DNA from: Luzula sylvatica
Taxonomy: Eukaryota > Streptophyta > Magnoliopsida > Poales > Juncaceae
Length of the DNA: 64,000 bases
Reading direction: 5' to 3'
NCBI GenBank assembly: GCA_946800325.1
Contig: OX326957.1
Coordinates: forward strand, 62,641,070-62,705,069
In this document: positions 33,266 through 44,159 of the stretch, in pieces
How the letters are laid out: every line of letters begins with the position of its first letter
How positions within the stretch are numbered: the first letter of the stretch is position 1
Program-made: the position numbers and the translations under genes
The notes under the pieces: model-generated
The model's input: only the letters and a program-made list of their open reading frames with translations
What the model was told of the DNA's origin: nothing
The model's database searches: none

Positions 33266-35702
33266 GGGGCTGTTTGGCACCCTGAATTTTAGGACCGAGC
33301 GGAATCTTGAAATGCCACTCCACTAACATTCTTTGTTTGGATGACATGTACGAAGAGGAATTAAAATATGCTCCACAATTATCTTATACAGAGATTCACC
33401 TATTTTCAGCTCCCCAAAAAGCTAGAGCCAAATTTTACCGCAAAATTTTTTGGCGCTAATATTCCCACCCAACATACCTTCTCTCTCCTCTCTCCAGATT
33501 ATCTCCACTCAGCCCCATCCTTTCTTCCTGGGATTCTCTCTCATCCTCTCTCATCCGCTCACTCATAGTCCCAAAAGGAAAGGTACATTTACTAGATTAA
33601 AATCTCTTGTATTTGTGAGTTTATTTCAATAAAATGGTACATCTAGTAGTTCAAAGTGAGTTTATTTTACTATATCATCAAAATCTTGCTGCATGTGCTT
33701 ATTTTGTCAATTAATTTAAATTCTCTGGTATGTGTGAGTTTCTTTCACCCAAATTAGACTTGGAATATGATTTTGCCACTTTGTATAGAGTAATTTTCTA
33801 ATTTGTGTGTTTTTAGACTTGGAAAATGATTTTTTGATTGCATGTCTTGATAATCTTTCACCCTGCATGAGTTTATTTTGCAATTTTGTCCTAACTGTAT
33901 GATTACCTTTCCAATTTGTCACTGATTGTTTAATTATTAGAGTATGATGTGCCAATGTTTTTGTTTATCTATAATTTGGGCAAGAAAACGACCTCTAATT
34001 AAACTATACCACTTTCGAATTGGAAGGCATCATTATTAAGGTTTGAATACTATATTTGTTCACTGTGAATTTATATATCCATGTTTGTGTATTAGTATAT
34101 TTGTTCACTGTGAATTTACACAGTTATCTAGTTATGTTCACTGTGATTAATTTTAATTTCGCAATTTTTTATATAATGCATAATAGATGGAAACCGAAGG
34201 TATATCAACTCAACGCAATGCAAGAAAGAATGCTCATTGGTCTCCAAGAACGACGGGATTCCTTCTCAAGTATTTGGCCGAAGCTGCGAGAAATAATCTA
34301 AAAGGAGATAGAGGTTTTAAAAGCACGGTAATTCATTCCGCGTGTAAGGAACTCAATAAAGAATATAATCTTAATTACATGGATGCGCACATCAATAATC
34401 ATATCAAGAGTCACAAAAAGAATTGGCGAGCAATTCAATCTCTTAAAAATATGAGTGGTGTTCATTTCGAGGAGGCAACTAAAACAATCGTTATGGGCGA
34501 AGAGGAAGCACGCACCTTGCTTGAGGTAATGATCATGTACTCTGTAATTTACAAATAAAAAAATTATACAACTTATAATAACATGCATGTCTATATTCAT
34601 ATCTAATTTAGAAAAATTCGGGTGCGGATAAGTGGATAAATAAACCAATCATGTGGTATGACGAGATGGAGTTAGTGTGCGGAAATGATATGGCAAACGG
34701 AAACGGTTCTAAGACGGGACGCTCCTCGCTTGGTGTTCCGTATGATGGGTCGACTTCTCCCGTGATAGAGATTTCACAAGATGGTACTATTAATTTGGAC
34801 GAGATTGAAGAGGAACCTAGGACTCCAATGTCGAACTCAACTACTCCGGGTTTGAAAAAGCGAAAACGAGCTATGGATGATTTGACAAATTATGTTGGAG
34901 ATCTCGTAAAAGCTATTAGCAAGCCCAAGTCTCATCAAGTTTCCCCAAATATGTGGGAAGAAATAAAAAAATTATCGGATTCATACACAAAGCCGCAACT
35001 CAAATCGGCTCTTCACCATTTTTTGGTAAATGAGAGTCTTGGTGCGTGTTTTATTGCGTTTGATAAAGAAGAAAGGATGGAGATGATTGATCAATTTTTA
35101 CTTTACGACGGAGCGGGAGAAAATGGAGGTAGTAGTTTTCCATGGGGTTAACAAGTTTATGATGGCATAATATTTGGTATTAATACATTTTGGTGATAGT
35201 AATTATTTTGGTAATGATATATATTTTGGAGGTTAAATTGTATGATTGGGTATATTTTTGGCGTTGTACTTTCTTGTGCGAACGTTACTAGATTAGTTAT
35301 TTCTAGACCAAACTTGCATGTTAGTAATTTTATGTTAGAAATTGTGTTGTTACTAGATTAGTTATTTCTAGACCAAACTTGCATGTTAGTAATTTTATGT
35401 TAGAAATTGTGTTGCGTAGATTTAATCATAACATGTATAATTTATATATATTTTTGTTCAATATAAAAATATTGTGTTTTGTGAAATAAAAGAAATAGTT
35501 ATTCAAATATTTATAACTACTTTCATATTTAAAATCATTATATTCCATAATTCTACAAACAACCAAACAAAGAATTATACTTTGCGGCATTTCAATATTC
35601 AATCATCCAAACAAACACAAGAATTAGCTAATTCCAGAATTTACTTCTCCTCCATCTTATAATTCGGCTCCGTTCCACTAATTCCCCTTGCCAAACAGGC
35701 CC
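33266..35702. mobile_element. PIF/Harbinger element carrying only the Myb-like ORF
   Basis: Terminal inverted repeats GGGGCTGTTTGGCA (left) and GGGCCTGTTTGGCA (right, complement), with the 3 bp duplication TAA at 33263-33265 and 35703-35705. This is the size and consensus of PIF/Harbinger insertions. The host site is the RT frame of the LINE. At 2437 bp the element is short; its only gene is the Myb/SANT-like ORF at 34187-35151, and I find no DDE transposase frame. A 72 bp direct repeat (GTTACTAGATTAGTTATTTCTAGACC) occurs at about 35283 and 35347. Confidence 0.9.
34187..35151 (+). CDS. Myb/SANT-like DNA-binding protein of a PIF/Harbinger element
   Basis: Two exons, 34187-34525 and 34612-35151, giving 292 residues with a phase 0 intron. 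The N-terminal 110 residues are a Myb/SANT-like domain of the plant transposon type: WSPRTTGFLLKYLAEAARNN, then FKSTVIHSACKELN and HIKSHKKNWRAIQSLKN. The middle is a Ser/Thr/Asp-rich linker with a basic KKRKRAMDD motif that could be a nuclear signal. The C-terminal segment (LKSALHHFLVNESLGACFI) is helical. In autonomous PIF/Harbinger elements a Myb-like partner of this kind binds the element and brings in the DDE nuclease. Both exons are open, so expression is conceivable; the partner enzyme would have to come from elsewhere. Confidence 0.8.
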
Positions 35703-37231
35703 TAAAAGAAAAAAAGTTTCCGGACAAATTGATACTTTGGATCCATAATCTCTTCATCTCGTCAAGTTCCAACATAAAATCCAATGGATTACTCTCGGAT
35801 TTTTTCTTTCACCAAAGGGGGCTAAGACAAGGTGACCCCTTATCTCCACTATTATTTGACATAGCCGTGGATGTCTTGCAAGACGTTGTGTGGAAACTTG
35901 ACCCCCTAATACAAAAATCAACAACACTACCCACCCAAGTTCTTCAATTTGCCGATGACACGATAATTTTCGTTGAAGCACATGCAAACAACCTTAAATT
36001 GATAAAAGAAGGACTTGCATGTTTTTCCGAAATAACCGGACTCCAAATAAATGAAACTAAGAGTTCCTTTACACCGATAGCAATACCAAATACATACCTA
36101 GAAACACTACAAAACATAATAGGCTATGAAAAACAAGAATTACCGACAAAATATTTAGGGTTGCCCCTATCATCTAACAAACCGAACAAAAACTCACTCC
36201 TAGAATTAATTAGGAAAGTCCAAAAAAGAATTGGTTCATGGAAAGGGAGATTTCTTACAACGGGGGGGAGACTAACTTTACTAAAAGCAACCCTAAATGC
36301 AATTCCGACCTATATTATGCAAACGATGAAACTACCAAAATGGTGTATAAAAGAAATTGAACGATCGCTAAGAGCCTTCATGTGGAAGGGAGGGGATAAA
36401 TGCACACCCGGAAGTTGTCTTGTCAATTGGGAAACTATGTGCTTACCAAAAAAGAACGGAGGACTAGGAATACAAGATTTAGAAACAAAAAATAACGCCC
36501 TACTCCTAAAATGGCTTTGGAAGCTCGATGAGAAAAATGATAATATTTGGGCTAAATGTTTGGCAAAATTACACAACATAAACTCGGTAAAAGACCTAGA
36601 GGAACATAGCGGAACGAACTCGTTTTTCCTCAAACAATTAAAAGAATTAATCCCAATTTATAAGGTGGCAACAACGACAAATATAGACGGGACCACAAAA
36701 TGGAATTGGGACCCAACGGGGATTTTTTCGGCAAAATCGGCTTACGCTTTCATGAGAAACCCGGGAATTAATACCCCTTGGCAAAGAGTAGTTTGGAAAA
36801 TAAAAGCCCCAACAAAGGTCAAGTTTTTTGTTTGGCTAGCAATGCAAAACAAACTAAATACCGCTGATAGACTAGCAAAAAGAGGATGGCCACATATCGA
36901 CAAATGCGTGCTTTGCCATGCAAGACCCGAAACTAGGCACCACTTATTAGTCTCGTGTACGTACACACAAGCGGCATGGAAGTTGACCGATAGACTAACC
37001 AACACGAGCCAACAAACGCAAATGCATGGAAGTCTATCGAATACCCTAAAATCAAATAGGAAAAAACAAATACCGACGGAGAAAAAAGAGTGGACGTCGA
37101 GATGGGCGGCCATGCTATGGGGCATATGGAAGGAAAGAAATAAACGAGTATTCCAAAACAATAAAGCTCCACCGATAACCATAGCTAGAAGAGCGGTCGA
37201 GGAGGCCAAAAGTTGGCAAAAATGGTGTTAA
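35703..37231 (+). pseudogene. LINE ORF2, second part (RT core to zf-RVT)
   Basis: Resumes immediately after the Harbinger element. Carries RLRQGDPLSPLLF-type and FADD motifs of the RT core, the thumb region, and a C-terminal Cys/His cluster (CVLCHARPETRHH). Ends at TAA 37229-37231, about 150 bp before the poly-A. Confidence 0.85.
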
Positions 37232-37400
37232 AGCTTACTAGCTCAAACACGCAAATTCTTATTCTAAGATTTATAGGTTTTATTTTCCGTTTACTTTACA
37301 TGAACAACACGTTCATGATTATTGTATAGAACTTTTTCTTATTTCAATATATCAAAAGGCTATGCCTTTTTTATCAAAAAAAAAAAAATAATGACAAAAT

Positions 37401-37676
37401 ATTGTTCTTTGATTTAGACAGATTTATTTTTTTTAAATGGACCGAACAACACAAATAATATAATAATGTAAATTTTGGGCCGAAGAAAATCAAATAAACC
37501 AAAAACCAAATTCGACTGATTTGCTTTCAAATATCGAATAAACTGGCACAGTTTGAACAATCTTTGAAAAAAAACACCAAAAACAACTAAGTAAATAATA
37601 TTTATAGCAGAAATTACATCAATTACAATCTAAAAACCTGGCACCCAAATATTCAATCCAAAAATTACGCTCCGAT
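37401..37676. other. AT-rich interval downstream of the F-box gene
   Basis: Between the LINE poly-A/target duplication and the stop codon of the F-box gene. No feature beyond probable 3' UTR. Confidence 0.4.
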
Positions 37677-39004
37677 CTACAAGATTCCAAGATCATCAAA
37701 ATTGAGTATCAAATCAAGATCATAATAATCAGAAGTGAGTTTGATTTCAACATTCTCGATGGCCTTGTAATTCTTGCACAAGTATTTGGCTAACACAGAA
37801 GCCATTTGATTGTTATTAGAATAAATTTCAAGAGTCTTCAGATTGTCACATTGGATCTCATTCAGATTTTTCCATTGCAAAAAATTTTCCTCCCGAACTG
37901 ACAGGTATCTTAGAGAGAGTTTCTCCAAATTAGGAGTACATCTTAGAAACGGCGCAATTGGTTCGAAATTATCACCTATACGGAAAAAACCAATGTCCAA
38001 GAACTTGAGATTCCTGAATATTGGCAAATCCTTTAATCCCTTCTGCAATTCAACCTTCAAACGCATAAAAAGAAAGAATCTTGTTACATGCGAATAATTG
38101 ATTGAAATAAATATAATGTAATGTAAGATAGAAAGAACATCCAAACATACATAGAAATCACCATGAAGTTGAAGAGATTTTGCATTTGAAAAGCCTCTTA
38201 GCAACTTATCTCTTTGTCCATAATTTTCTCCAATACGTGGTAGTTGTACTTTAGCACACTCGAGAGATGCCAAATTTTCAAACCAAATCTGCTCAGATCT
38301 ACAATCACAATCCAAATCAACCAAACCAGGCATCGAAATTCGCAATATCGAGCCCCGTTTAAAAGTATTGCCCCGAATTTCCAGTATCTTCAGAGAAGAA
38401 GAACACATTGTTTCGGTTACATTAAACAAGCAATACTCGAGAACTAATTTTTCAAGAACAGGACAACCTAGCATCAAACTCTGAATAAATTCATCATCCA
38501 CATGAAGACGATGAAGATTCAAAAATTTCAAACGTGGAAGGTTTATAACCGCTGGATTCATATCAACCCGGTGAAAATAATCCTCGGTTCTCGAAGTCAA
38601 GACCATAGTCTCCAATGTGGAGCAATCAAATAAACAACGAACCATATAGATCATATATGTGTAATATAAATGAATATGAACTTTCCTTGTTTCAAAGAGA
38701 CGAGATTACTCATCCATGTCTTAAAGTGTCCTTTGCAGTGGGTTTCACACCTCAAAATAAAAGTGTCTAATTTCTCAGGATTGGGGAAGAGTTTATGGTT
38801 AAGGATAGTGGTTACGAAATCTTTGAAACTTTCTGAATCGTTGAAATGAGATGCGTTTAGGTCGAGAAAAGGCACGGATTTCCAGATATGAATCCATCTT
38901 TTGGAAAGAACACTCGTGCGTATGGATTCCTTCGTTGTTAGCGACAAGAGAATTTGATGAAGCAAGCAGTCTGGAAGCGAGCTTATCCTATCACCTTCGT
39001 CCAT
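37677..39004 (-). pseudogene. F-box/LRR protein gene with a one-base frameshift
   Basis: Two exons on the minus strand, 38151-39004 and 37677-38054, with a GT-AG intron of 96 bp. The start [20 protein letters not shown] is an F-box, followed by [19 protein letters not shown] as in the plant F-box/LRR/FBD group. Then come leucine-rich repeats (LKFLNLHRLHVDDEFIQSL, GCPVLEKLVLEYCLF, CTPNLEKLSLRYLSV). Such proteins are SCF substrate adaptors; the target is unknown. Near 38689 the minus strand reads AAACAAGG where the duplicate at 43.1 kb has AAACCAAG. The missing base shifts the frame and creates a stop, splitting the gene into an F-box part (to about 38651) and an LRR part (from 38654). Everything else is open, so the break is recent or an assembly error. 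Confidence 0.8.
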
Positions 39005-39950
39005 GGCTCCGAACCCCACGAGTACTGAAATGAGAACTTTTAGCAGTGAAACTTACCGGAAATCAAATGAAAGAAGGTTTCGAAAGAGATCGACTTACCG
39101 AGAAAAGAGAACGAGGGTTACGGCGACACTCGCGAAGAAGAAAAGTGCGATCTCGATTATCGCCAAATGACCGACAACTCTAGTTTTAAAGCTTAGGGTT
39201 TATGGAAACCGGGATTTCAAATCTCGTATGCAATATAAACTGCAATACAAATTTAATAAAAAATAATTATAATAAAACTAACAAAAATTATAGCAAATTT
39301 TTTATAAGACTATTTTCATATTCATAAATAACTTTAAACGCCATCTTTAAAACTTTCAAACATGCATAAATCAACACCATAAAATACTCAAACATCATGA
39401 AATAAATCCTAAAACATTAAATTGAATCCATAATCATCAAAATAAATCATGGATAAATAAAATCTTAAATTCCTACTTAAATAATCCAAACAATTCCTAA
39501 ATCATTTAATGCAACTTCTCAACTTAATTACAAAACAAAGCCCCAAATTAATTGGCGACATAAATGACTCCATGCTACTCTTGCCAAATATCTAAAAATA
39601 TATGTTTATCTCGTGAGTACCAAATTAAACTGAAATATTTGAATTGGTTTAATACATATAATTTTATTTTAAAAACATATTACTTGGTCCATGATTATAT
39701 CAGACACATGAAATCCTATTATGTGTACATCTTGGTGTTAGATAACATAATTTAATTCTAACGGTCTAATATAATCCAGCTAATCCAGCTAAGATTATCA
39801 CAATCTAATTGTAACGTTAAGATTTTTCTATATTAAACAAAATACACTTGGTCCATGATTTAATGACAGTACAGATATTAGTATTATCACATGGTGTATG
39901 TCTTAAACCTGTACGCCGCTTTTAGGAAGATTGTAATTTGTTTCACACCG
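39005..39950. other. Upstream region of the F-box gene
   Basis: The first 250 bp (to about 39250) are duplicated upstream of the pseudogene at 43433-43680 (words CGAGGGTTACGGCGACACTC and GGTTTATGGAAACCGGGATT). Beyond that the DNA is AT-rich. A short direct repeat, TAATCCAGC, lies near 39775. No gene seen. Confidence 0.45.
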
Positions 39951-41180
39951 CTCCTATAGTTTGTCGATAAATAAAGAACCCCTCACCCCTCTTCATCTTT
40001 GTCGTCCCCAAATTGGCCATTACCGTTCTCTCTCCTCACAAAAAAACCTCTTTCCTTCTCCCTTCTCTTCCCTGTTCTTTCCAACAATGAAATTGAGGAA
40101 CTATGGAATGGATCAAGATACTTAACAGCGAATCTCACCTCATAGTTCTATATCGCCTATTGTGTTTCTTCTTCTCCAACTTCTTCTTTCTCTACCAGAA
40201 AAGAAATCAATCGACCAACCCAATAGAAACGGTCGATTGGAATACTAGAACATTCTTCTTTCCTTGTGGACTCATACTGTTCGAAGATGTAAGTAATTCT
40301 CATGCACCTTTGTATTTTTATTCTCTTTGATCTTTGATTAAATGGTTCTGTTTCTCACCGAATCAAGGCAGTAATTGTTTCTCTTTGGTTTTTTGTTCTC
40401 ATTTCTTGATTATCGCTTTCTAGTATCTCTCAACTCATACACATACGAATTTCTTGTCAATTTTGTATTGAAAATACATATTTGATTTCTTTGATCTGTT
40501 ATAAATTATGAAATCCTCATGGATTATTGATCATCAGTCTATTTTTGTGATTGATTTTATAGTTTGTAACTTTCTAGGGACACGTTCATTTGATTAGATC
40601 TGCCATCTTGCTTTGTATCCTTAAAACTCGTAAATAATTTGTTTTTTGTACTTTCTGCTTTCGAATAACTTTAAGCGTCCCTTTTTTATGAATGATTTCG
40701 TAGTTGGAAAAGTTTTTCGATAATTAATTCAGGAACACATTTGATTGATCTTGTAGTCTTAACAATTGCATTTTGTGCTTTCAGGTTTGAACTCACGTTC
40801 TTAGATCTGCTGTCATGAATTTATGCGATTTTGGTGGTGTGGAGATGAAAGCTGACAAGGTATAACAAATTTGAAATTAACATAATTTTCTTATCAAGTT
40901 CCAGTTTTAATAATTTCAAAATAATTATTTTTTTGTCTTGCATTAATTACCAGGATTCGAAGGCCCATGATTATTCAACAAGACGTGAATACAATTAGGT
41001 GCGTGTGGACTGTGAACTTTGTCTTTATATTTCTCTCTTAATTGTGATTTATTGTTCACTTTCCATGAAATTACAATTTATAGTTCTGGTTTTTTTGTGC
41101 AGGGTCCCACAGAATACCAATAAATGAAGAAATGGAACCAGAAAAAGACAAACTTTTTTAAGCACAACAAAAATGACAGT
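39950..41180 (+). ncRNA. Possible spliced transcript of unknown nature
   Basis: A pyrimidine-rich leader (40020-40085) after GATAAATAAAG at about 39965 resembles a promoter and 5' UTR. Plausible exons end or begin at 40289 (GAT/GTAAGT), 40786-40857 (CAG/GTTTGA to AAG/GTATAA), about 40954-41000 and 41103 onward (GTGCAG/GGTCCC). Splicing the first two exons meets TGA after one codon, so at most a peptide of about 63 residues starting MEWIKILNSESHLIVLY, with a hydrophobic Phe-rich stretch, could be made. A long non-coding RNA or a decayed gene is as likely. The unit runs into the (TG)n and G-rich minisatellite. Confidence 0.3.
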
Positions 41181-41213
41181 TCTCTTAATTGTGTTTTTGT
41201 GTCTTTGTATGTG

Positions 41214-41342
41214 TGGCGTGTATGTTCTCTCTGTGTAGGTTATTATATGTGTATGTGTATGTGTGGGTCATAACATGTGTATGTGTGCATGTGTATGTTT
41301 GTGTGTGTGTGTGTGTATGTGGGTCAATGTATGTGTGTGTGG
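41214..41342. repeat. (TG)n-rich microsatellite
   Basis: Imperfect TG/TATG repeats (GTGTATGTGTATGTGTG) immediately before the GC-rich minisatellite. Confidence 0.85.
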
Positions 41343-42241
41343 GGTCCGGCCCAAGCGGGGCTGGGCCTTGGAGGATGAGAGGGTCCTGCCCAAATGGGGC
41401 CGGGCCTTGGGCGGGAGGGGGGTCCGGCCCAAGTGGGACCGGGCCTTGGAGGGGGAGGGGGGTCCGGCCCAAGTGGGGCCGGGCCTCGGGGGGAGGGGGT
41501 CCGGCCCAAGCAGGGCGGGCCTCGGCGGGGAGGAGTCCGGCCAAAGCGGGGCCGGGCCTCTGGGGGGGGGGGTCCGGCCCAAGTGGGGCTGGGCCTCGGG
41601 GGGGGGGGGGGGGGGGTCCGGCCCAAGCGGGGCCGGGCCTCGGGGGGTTCCGGCCCTAGCGTGGCCGGGCCTCGGGGGAGGGGGTCCGGCCCAAGCGGGG
41701 CCGGGCCTCGGGGGGGGGGGTCCGGCCCAAGCGGGCCGGGCCTCGGGGGGTCCGGCCCAAGCGGGCCGGGCCTCGGGGGGTCCGGCCCAAACGGGGCGGG
41801 CCTCGGGGGGGGGGGGGGGGGGGGTCCGGCCCAAACGGGGCTGGGCCTAGCGGGGGGGGGGGGTCCGGCCCAATTGGGGCAGGGCCTCGGGGGAGAGGGT
41901 CCGGCCCAAACGGGGCCGGGCCTCGGGGGAAGGGGTCCGGCCCAAGCGGGGCCGGGCCTCGGGGGAGGGGGTCCGGCCCAAGCGGGGCCGGGCCTCGGGG
42001 GAGGGGGTCCGGCCCAAGCGGAGCCGGGCCGGGGGGGGGGGGGGTCCGGCCCAAACGGGGCCGGGCCTCGGGGGGGGGGGTCCGGGTCCGGCCCAAGCGG
42101 TGCCGGGCCTCGGGAGGGGGGGTCCGGCCCAAGCGGGGCCGGGCCTCGGGGGGGGGGGGGGGTCGGCCCAAGCGGGGCCGGGCCTCGGGGGGGGGGGGGG
42201 GGGGGGGGTCGGCCCAAGCGGGGCCGGGCCTCGAGGGGTCC
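41343..42241. repeat. Very GC-rich minisatellite, ~26 units of ~32-38 bp
   Basis: Tandem units of the form GGTCCGGCCCAAGCGGGGC then CGGGCCTCGG followed by a G run of variable length (about 4 to 20). The G runs give strong G-quadruplex potential on the plus strand, and GGCCC/GGGCC inverted words can pair. All frames on both strands stay open for long distances (Gly/Pro/Ala/Arg-rich), purely because the repeat has no stop. The block sits in DNA that is otherwise AT-rich, with abrupt borders at about 41343 and 42241 (CTCGAGGGGTCCCTATAAG). Confidence 0.95.
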
Positions 42242-42424
42242 CTATAAGATATATTCCTAGTTGATTACTAAACAGCTAGCCTCGGGTTTTTTTTTCCATA
42301 TTGGAATCAATGGTTATCTAGGAAAAACAGAAACATACCATCAACGAAAAGTTCAAAATTAAATTATAGTTATATCAATAAAATGTTTAAAAAAGTTTCT
42401 TTTTCATTTCAATTGAAAAAAAAA

Positions 42425-43432
42425 ACAATTTCCAAGTTCTTCAGATTCCTGAATATTTGCAAATGCTTTAATTCTTTCTGCCGTACACCCTTCACGCACA
42501 TAAAAAGAAAGAATCTAGTTACATCCAAATAATTGATTGAAATAAATATAATCTAATGTAATGTAAGATAGAAAAAACATCCAAACATACATAGACATCA
42601 CTGAAGATATTTTGCATTTGAAAGGTCTCTTAGAAACTTAATTCTTTCTAAATAAATATCACGTAATTTAAATCTGGCACGCTCTAGAGAAGCCACATTT
42701 TCAAACCAAATCTGGTCAACATCACAATTCAATTCAACCAAATTAGGCATCGAAATTCGCAAGATCGGGTCTTTGTGGAAGCCACTGTGCCAAATTATCA
42801 GTATCTTCAAAGAAGAACAGATTTTTTCGGTCACATTAAAAATGCAATACCCAAGAACTAGTTTTTCAAGAACAGGGCACCCTAACATTAAACTCTGAAT
42901 AAACTCATCATTAACCTCAAGACATTTAAGATTCAAAATTTTCAAATACGGAAGGTTTATTACCGCTGGATTGATATCATCCCATAATTAAATAATATTT
43001 CTCGGTCCGCAAGACCAAAGTCTCCAATTTAGAGGAATTGAATAAACAACAGACTTTATACATCATATCTAAGGAATATATATAAATATCGACTTTTCTT
43101 GGTTTCAAAGAGACAAGATTATTCTTCCATGTGTCAAAGATTTCATAGTTGGTTATGTCTTCATGGGAGTTGGTACACTTCAGAATGAAAGTGTCTAATT
43201 TCTCAGGATTAGGAAAGAGTTTATGATTAAGGATAATGGTTACGAAATCTTTGAAATTTTCTTAGTCTTTGAAATCATATGAGTCTAGGTCGAGAAAAGG
43301 CACATATTTCCAGACGTGGATCCATCTTTTGGAAAGAACACTTGTGCGTACGGACTCCTTTGTTGTTCGTGACGAGAGAATTTGGTGAAGCAAGCAGTCT
43401 GGAAGCGAGCTTATCCTATCCATTTCGTCCAT
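42425..43432 (-). pseudogene. Truncated duplicate of the F-box/LRR gene
   Basis: Paralogue of the gene at 37677-39004. Starts [20 protein letters not shown] at 43432. A codon corresponding to Ser in the parent is TAA at 43262-43264, and the region around 42975-43000 is out of frame relative to the LRR part (42598-42945), which still reads LKCLEVNDEFIQSLMLGCP. The second exon survives only as a fragment (about 42425-42495). The rest of the C-terminal LRR region is lost close to the GC-rich minisatellite. Not expected to encode a protein. Confidence 0.85.
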
Positions 43433-43704
43433 GGCTCCGACCCCACAAGGACTGAAATTAGCATGTTTAGCAGTGACACTTGCCGAAAATCAAGAGAGAA
43501 AAGGTCTCGAAAGATCGAGATCGACTTACCGAGAAAATAGAACGAGGGTTACGGCGACACTCACGAAGAAGGAGGGTTAATAGCAAATGCCAGACCACTC
43601 CCGTTTTAAAACTTACGGTTTGTGGAAAACGGGGATTCCAAATCTCGGTGTGCAATATAAACTGAAATTTGAAATCTTGAATTGAATTGTGAGATTTATT
43701 GCAT

Positions 43705-43883
43705 CAATAATAATAGGCACCTAAATTTTTTATCTATATTTGCACCTAAAAATATACATCACAATCAAATTTAGAATTTCTAAAATTTTATTTTCATTTA
43801 AATTTGATGTGTTTGCACTGTGATTTGTCACGTATATTTCTAGATAAAATCTAGGTGCGAAATTTAGGTGTCTATCATTATTG
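43705..43883. mobile_element. MULE-type MITE of ~180 bp, copy 1
   Basis: Terminal inverted repeat CAATAATNATAGRCACCTA at both ends and a perfect 10 bp duplication TTTATTGCAT at 43695-43704 and 43884-43893. Interior carries CACTGTGATTTGTCACGTAT, shared with copy 2 at 55048-55228. A 9-10 bp duplication suggests a Mutator-like source. Confidence 0.88.
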
Positions 43884-43911
43884 TTTATTGCATAGGTCTT
43901 TTGGAGAGATG

Positions 43912-44051
43912 GATTTTTTTTGATAATAAATGGAGAAGGCACATATGTCCTCCGTCCATTAATGTCAATGGGGATCGAACCACAACCTCTCACAACACAT
44001 GAGTTTTTGTGCCTGACACTCAACCAACTAGGCTATGGGCCCATTGACTAC
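43912..44051 (-). mobile_element. tRNA-derived SINE
   Basis: The minus strand begins with a tRNA-related head: CATAGCCTAGTTGGTTGAGTG (A box) and TTGTGGTTCGATCCCC (B box) spaced as in Pol III promoters, then a short body ending TTATTATCAAAAAAAATCC. The element is flanked by GGAGAGATG at 43903-43911 and 44052-44060. A related copy is at 55783-55949. Confidence 0.8.
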
Positions 44052-44159
44052 GGAGAGATGAAATTTGGATAGAATTAGAAAAGGCCATCACATTTTTTTT
44101 TGTGATGATAAATTCTCTTCTAGTTTGTGACAGGACATTTTTCCTTGATTTCTCATATA

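Larger units (their letters stand above)
32135..37383 (+). mobile_element. 5'-truncated LINE (non-LTR retrotransposon) split by a Harbinger insertion
   Basis: The insertion is bounded by a target duplication of 12-17 bp containing TAATGACAAAAT (32118-32134 and 37384-37400; the A run makes the exact length ambiguous). It ends in a poly-A run, as for target-primed reverse transcription. The element lacks ORF1 and the endonuclease. The ORF2 part reads through without stop on both sides of the Harbinger element: 32135-33265 and 35703-37231. It shows RT motifs (KGKASGPDGVPAE, DFRPISVLSIPIKI, KIDFKKAFDTVSW, QRGLRQGDPLSPLLF, QFADDTIIF) and a C-terminal zf-RVT-like module (KVKFFVWLAMQNKL, CVLCHARPETRHHLLVSC). 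The open frame and clear duplication indicate a fairly recent insertion. It cannot be autonomous because the 5' part is missing. Confidence 0.92.

Noticed and set aside
41189..42260. Several long open frames (up to nearly 300 codons) on both strands, Gly/Pro/Ala-rich
   Set aside because: They occur in every frame of a stop-free GC-rich minisatellite, with no start context, introns or family; a property of the repeat, not genes.
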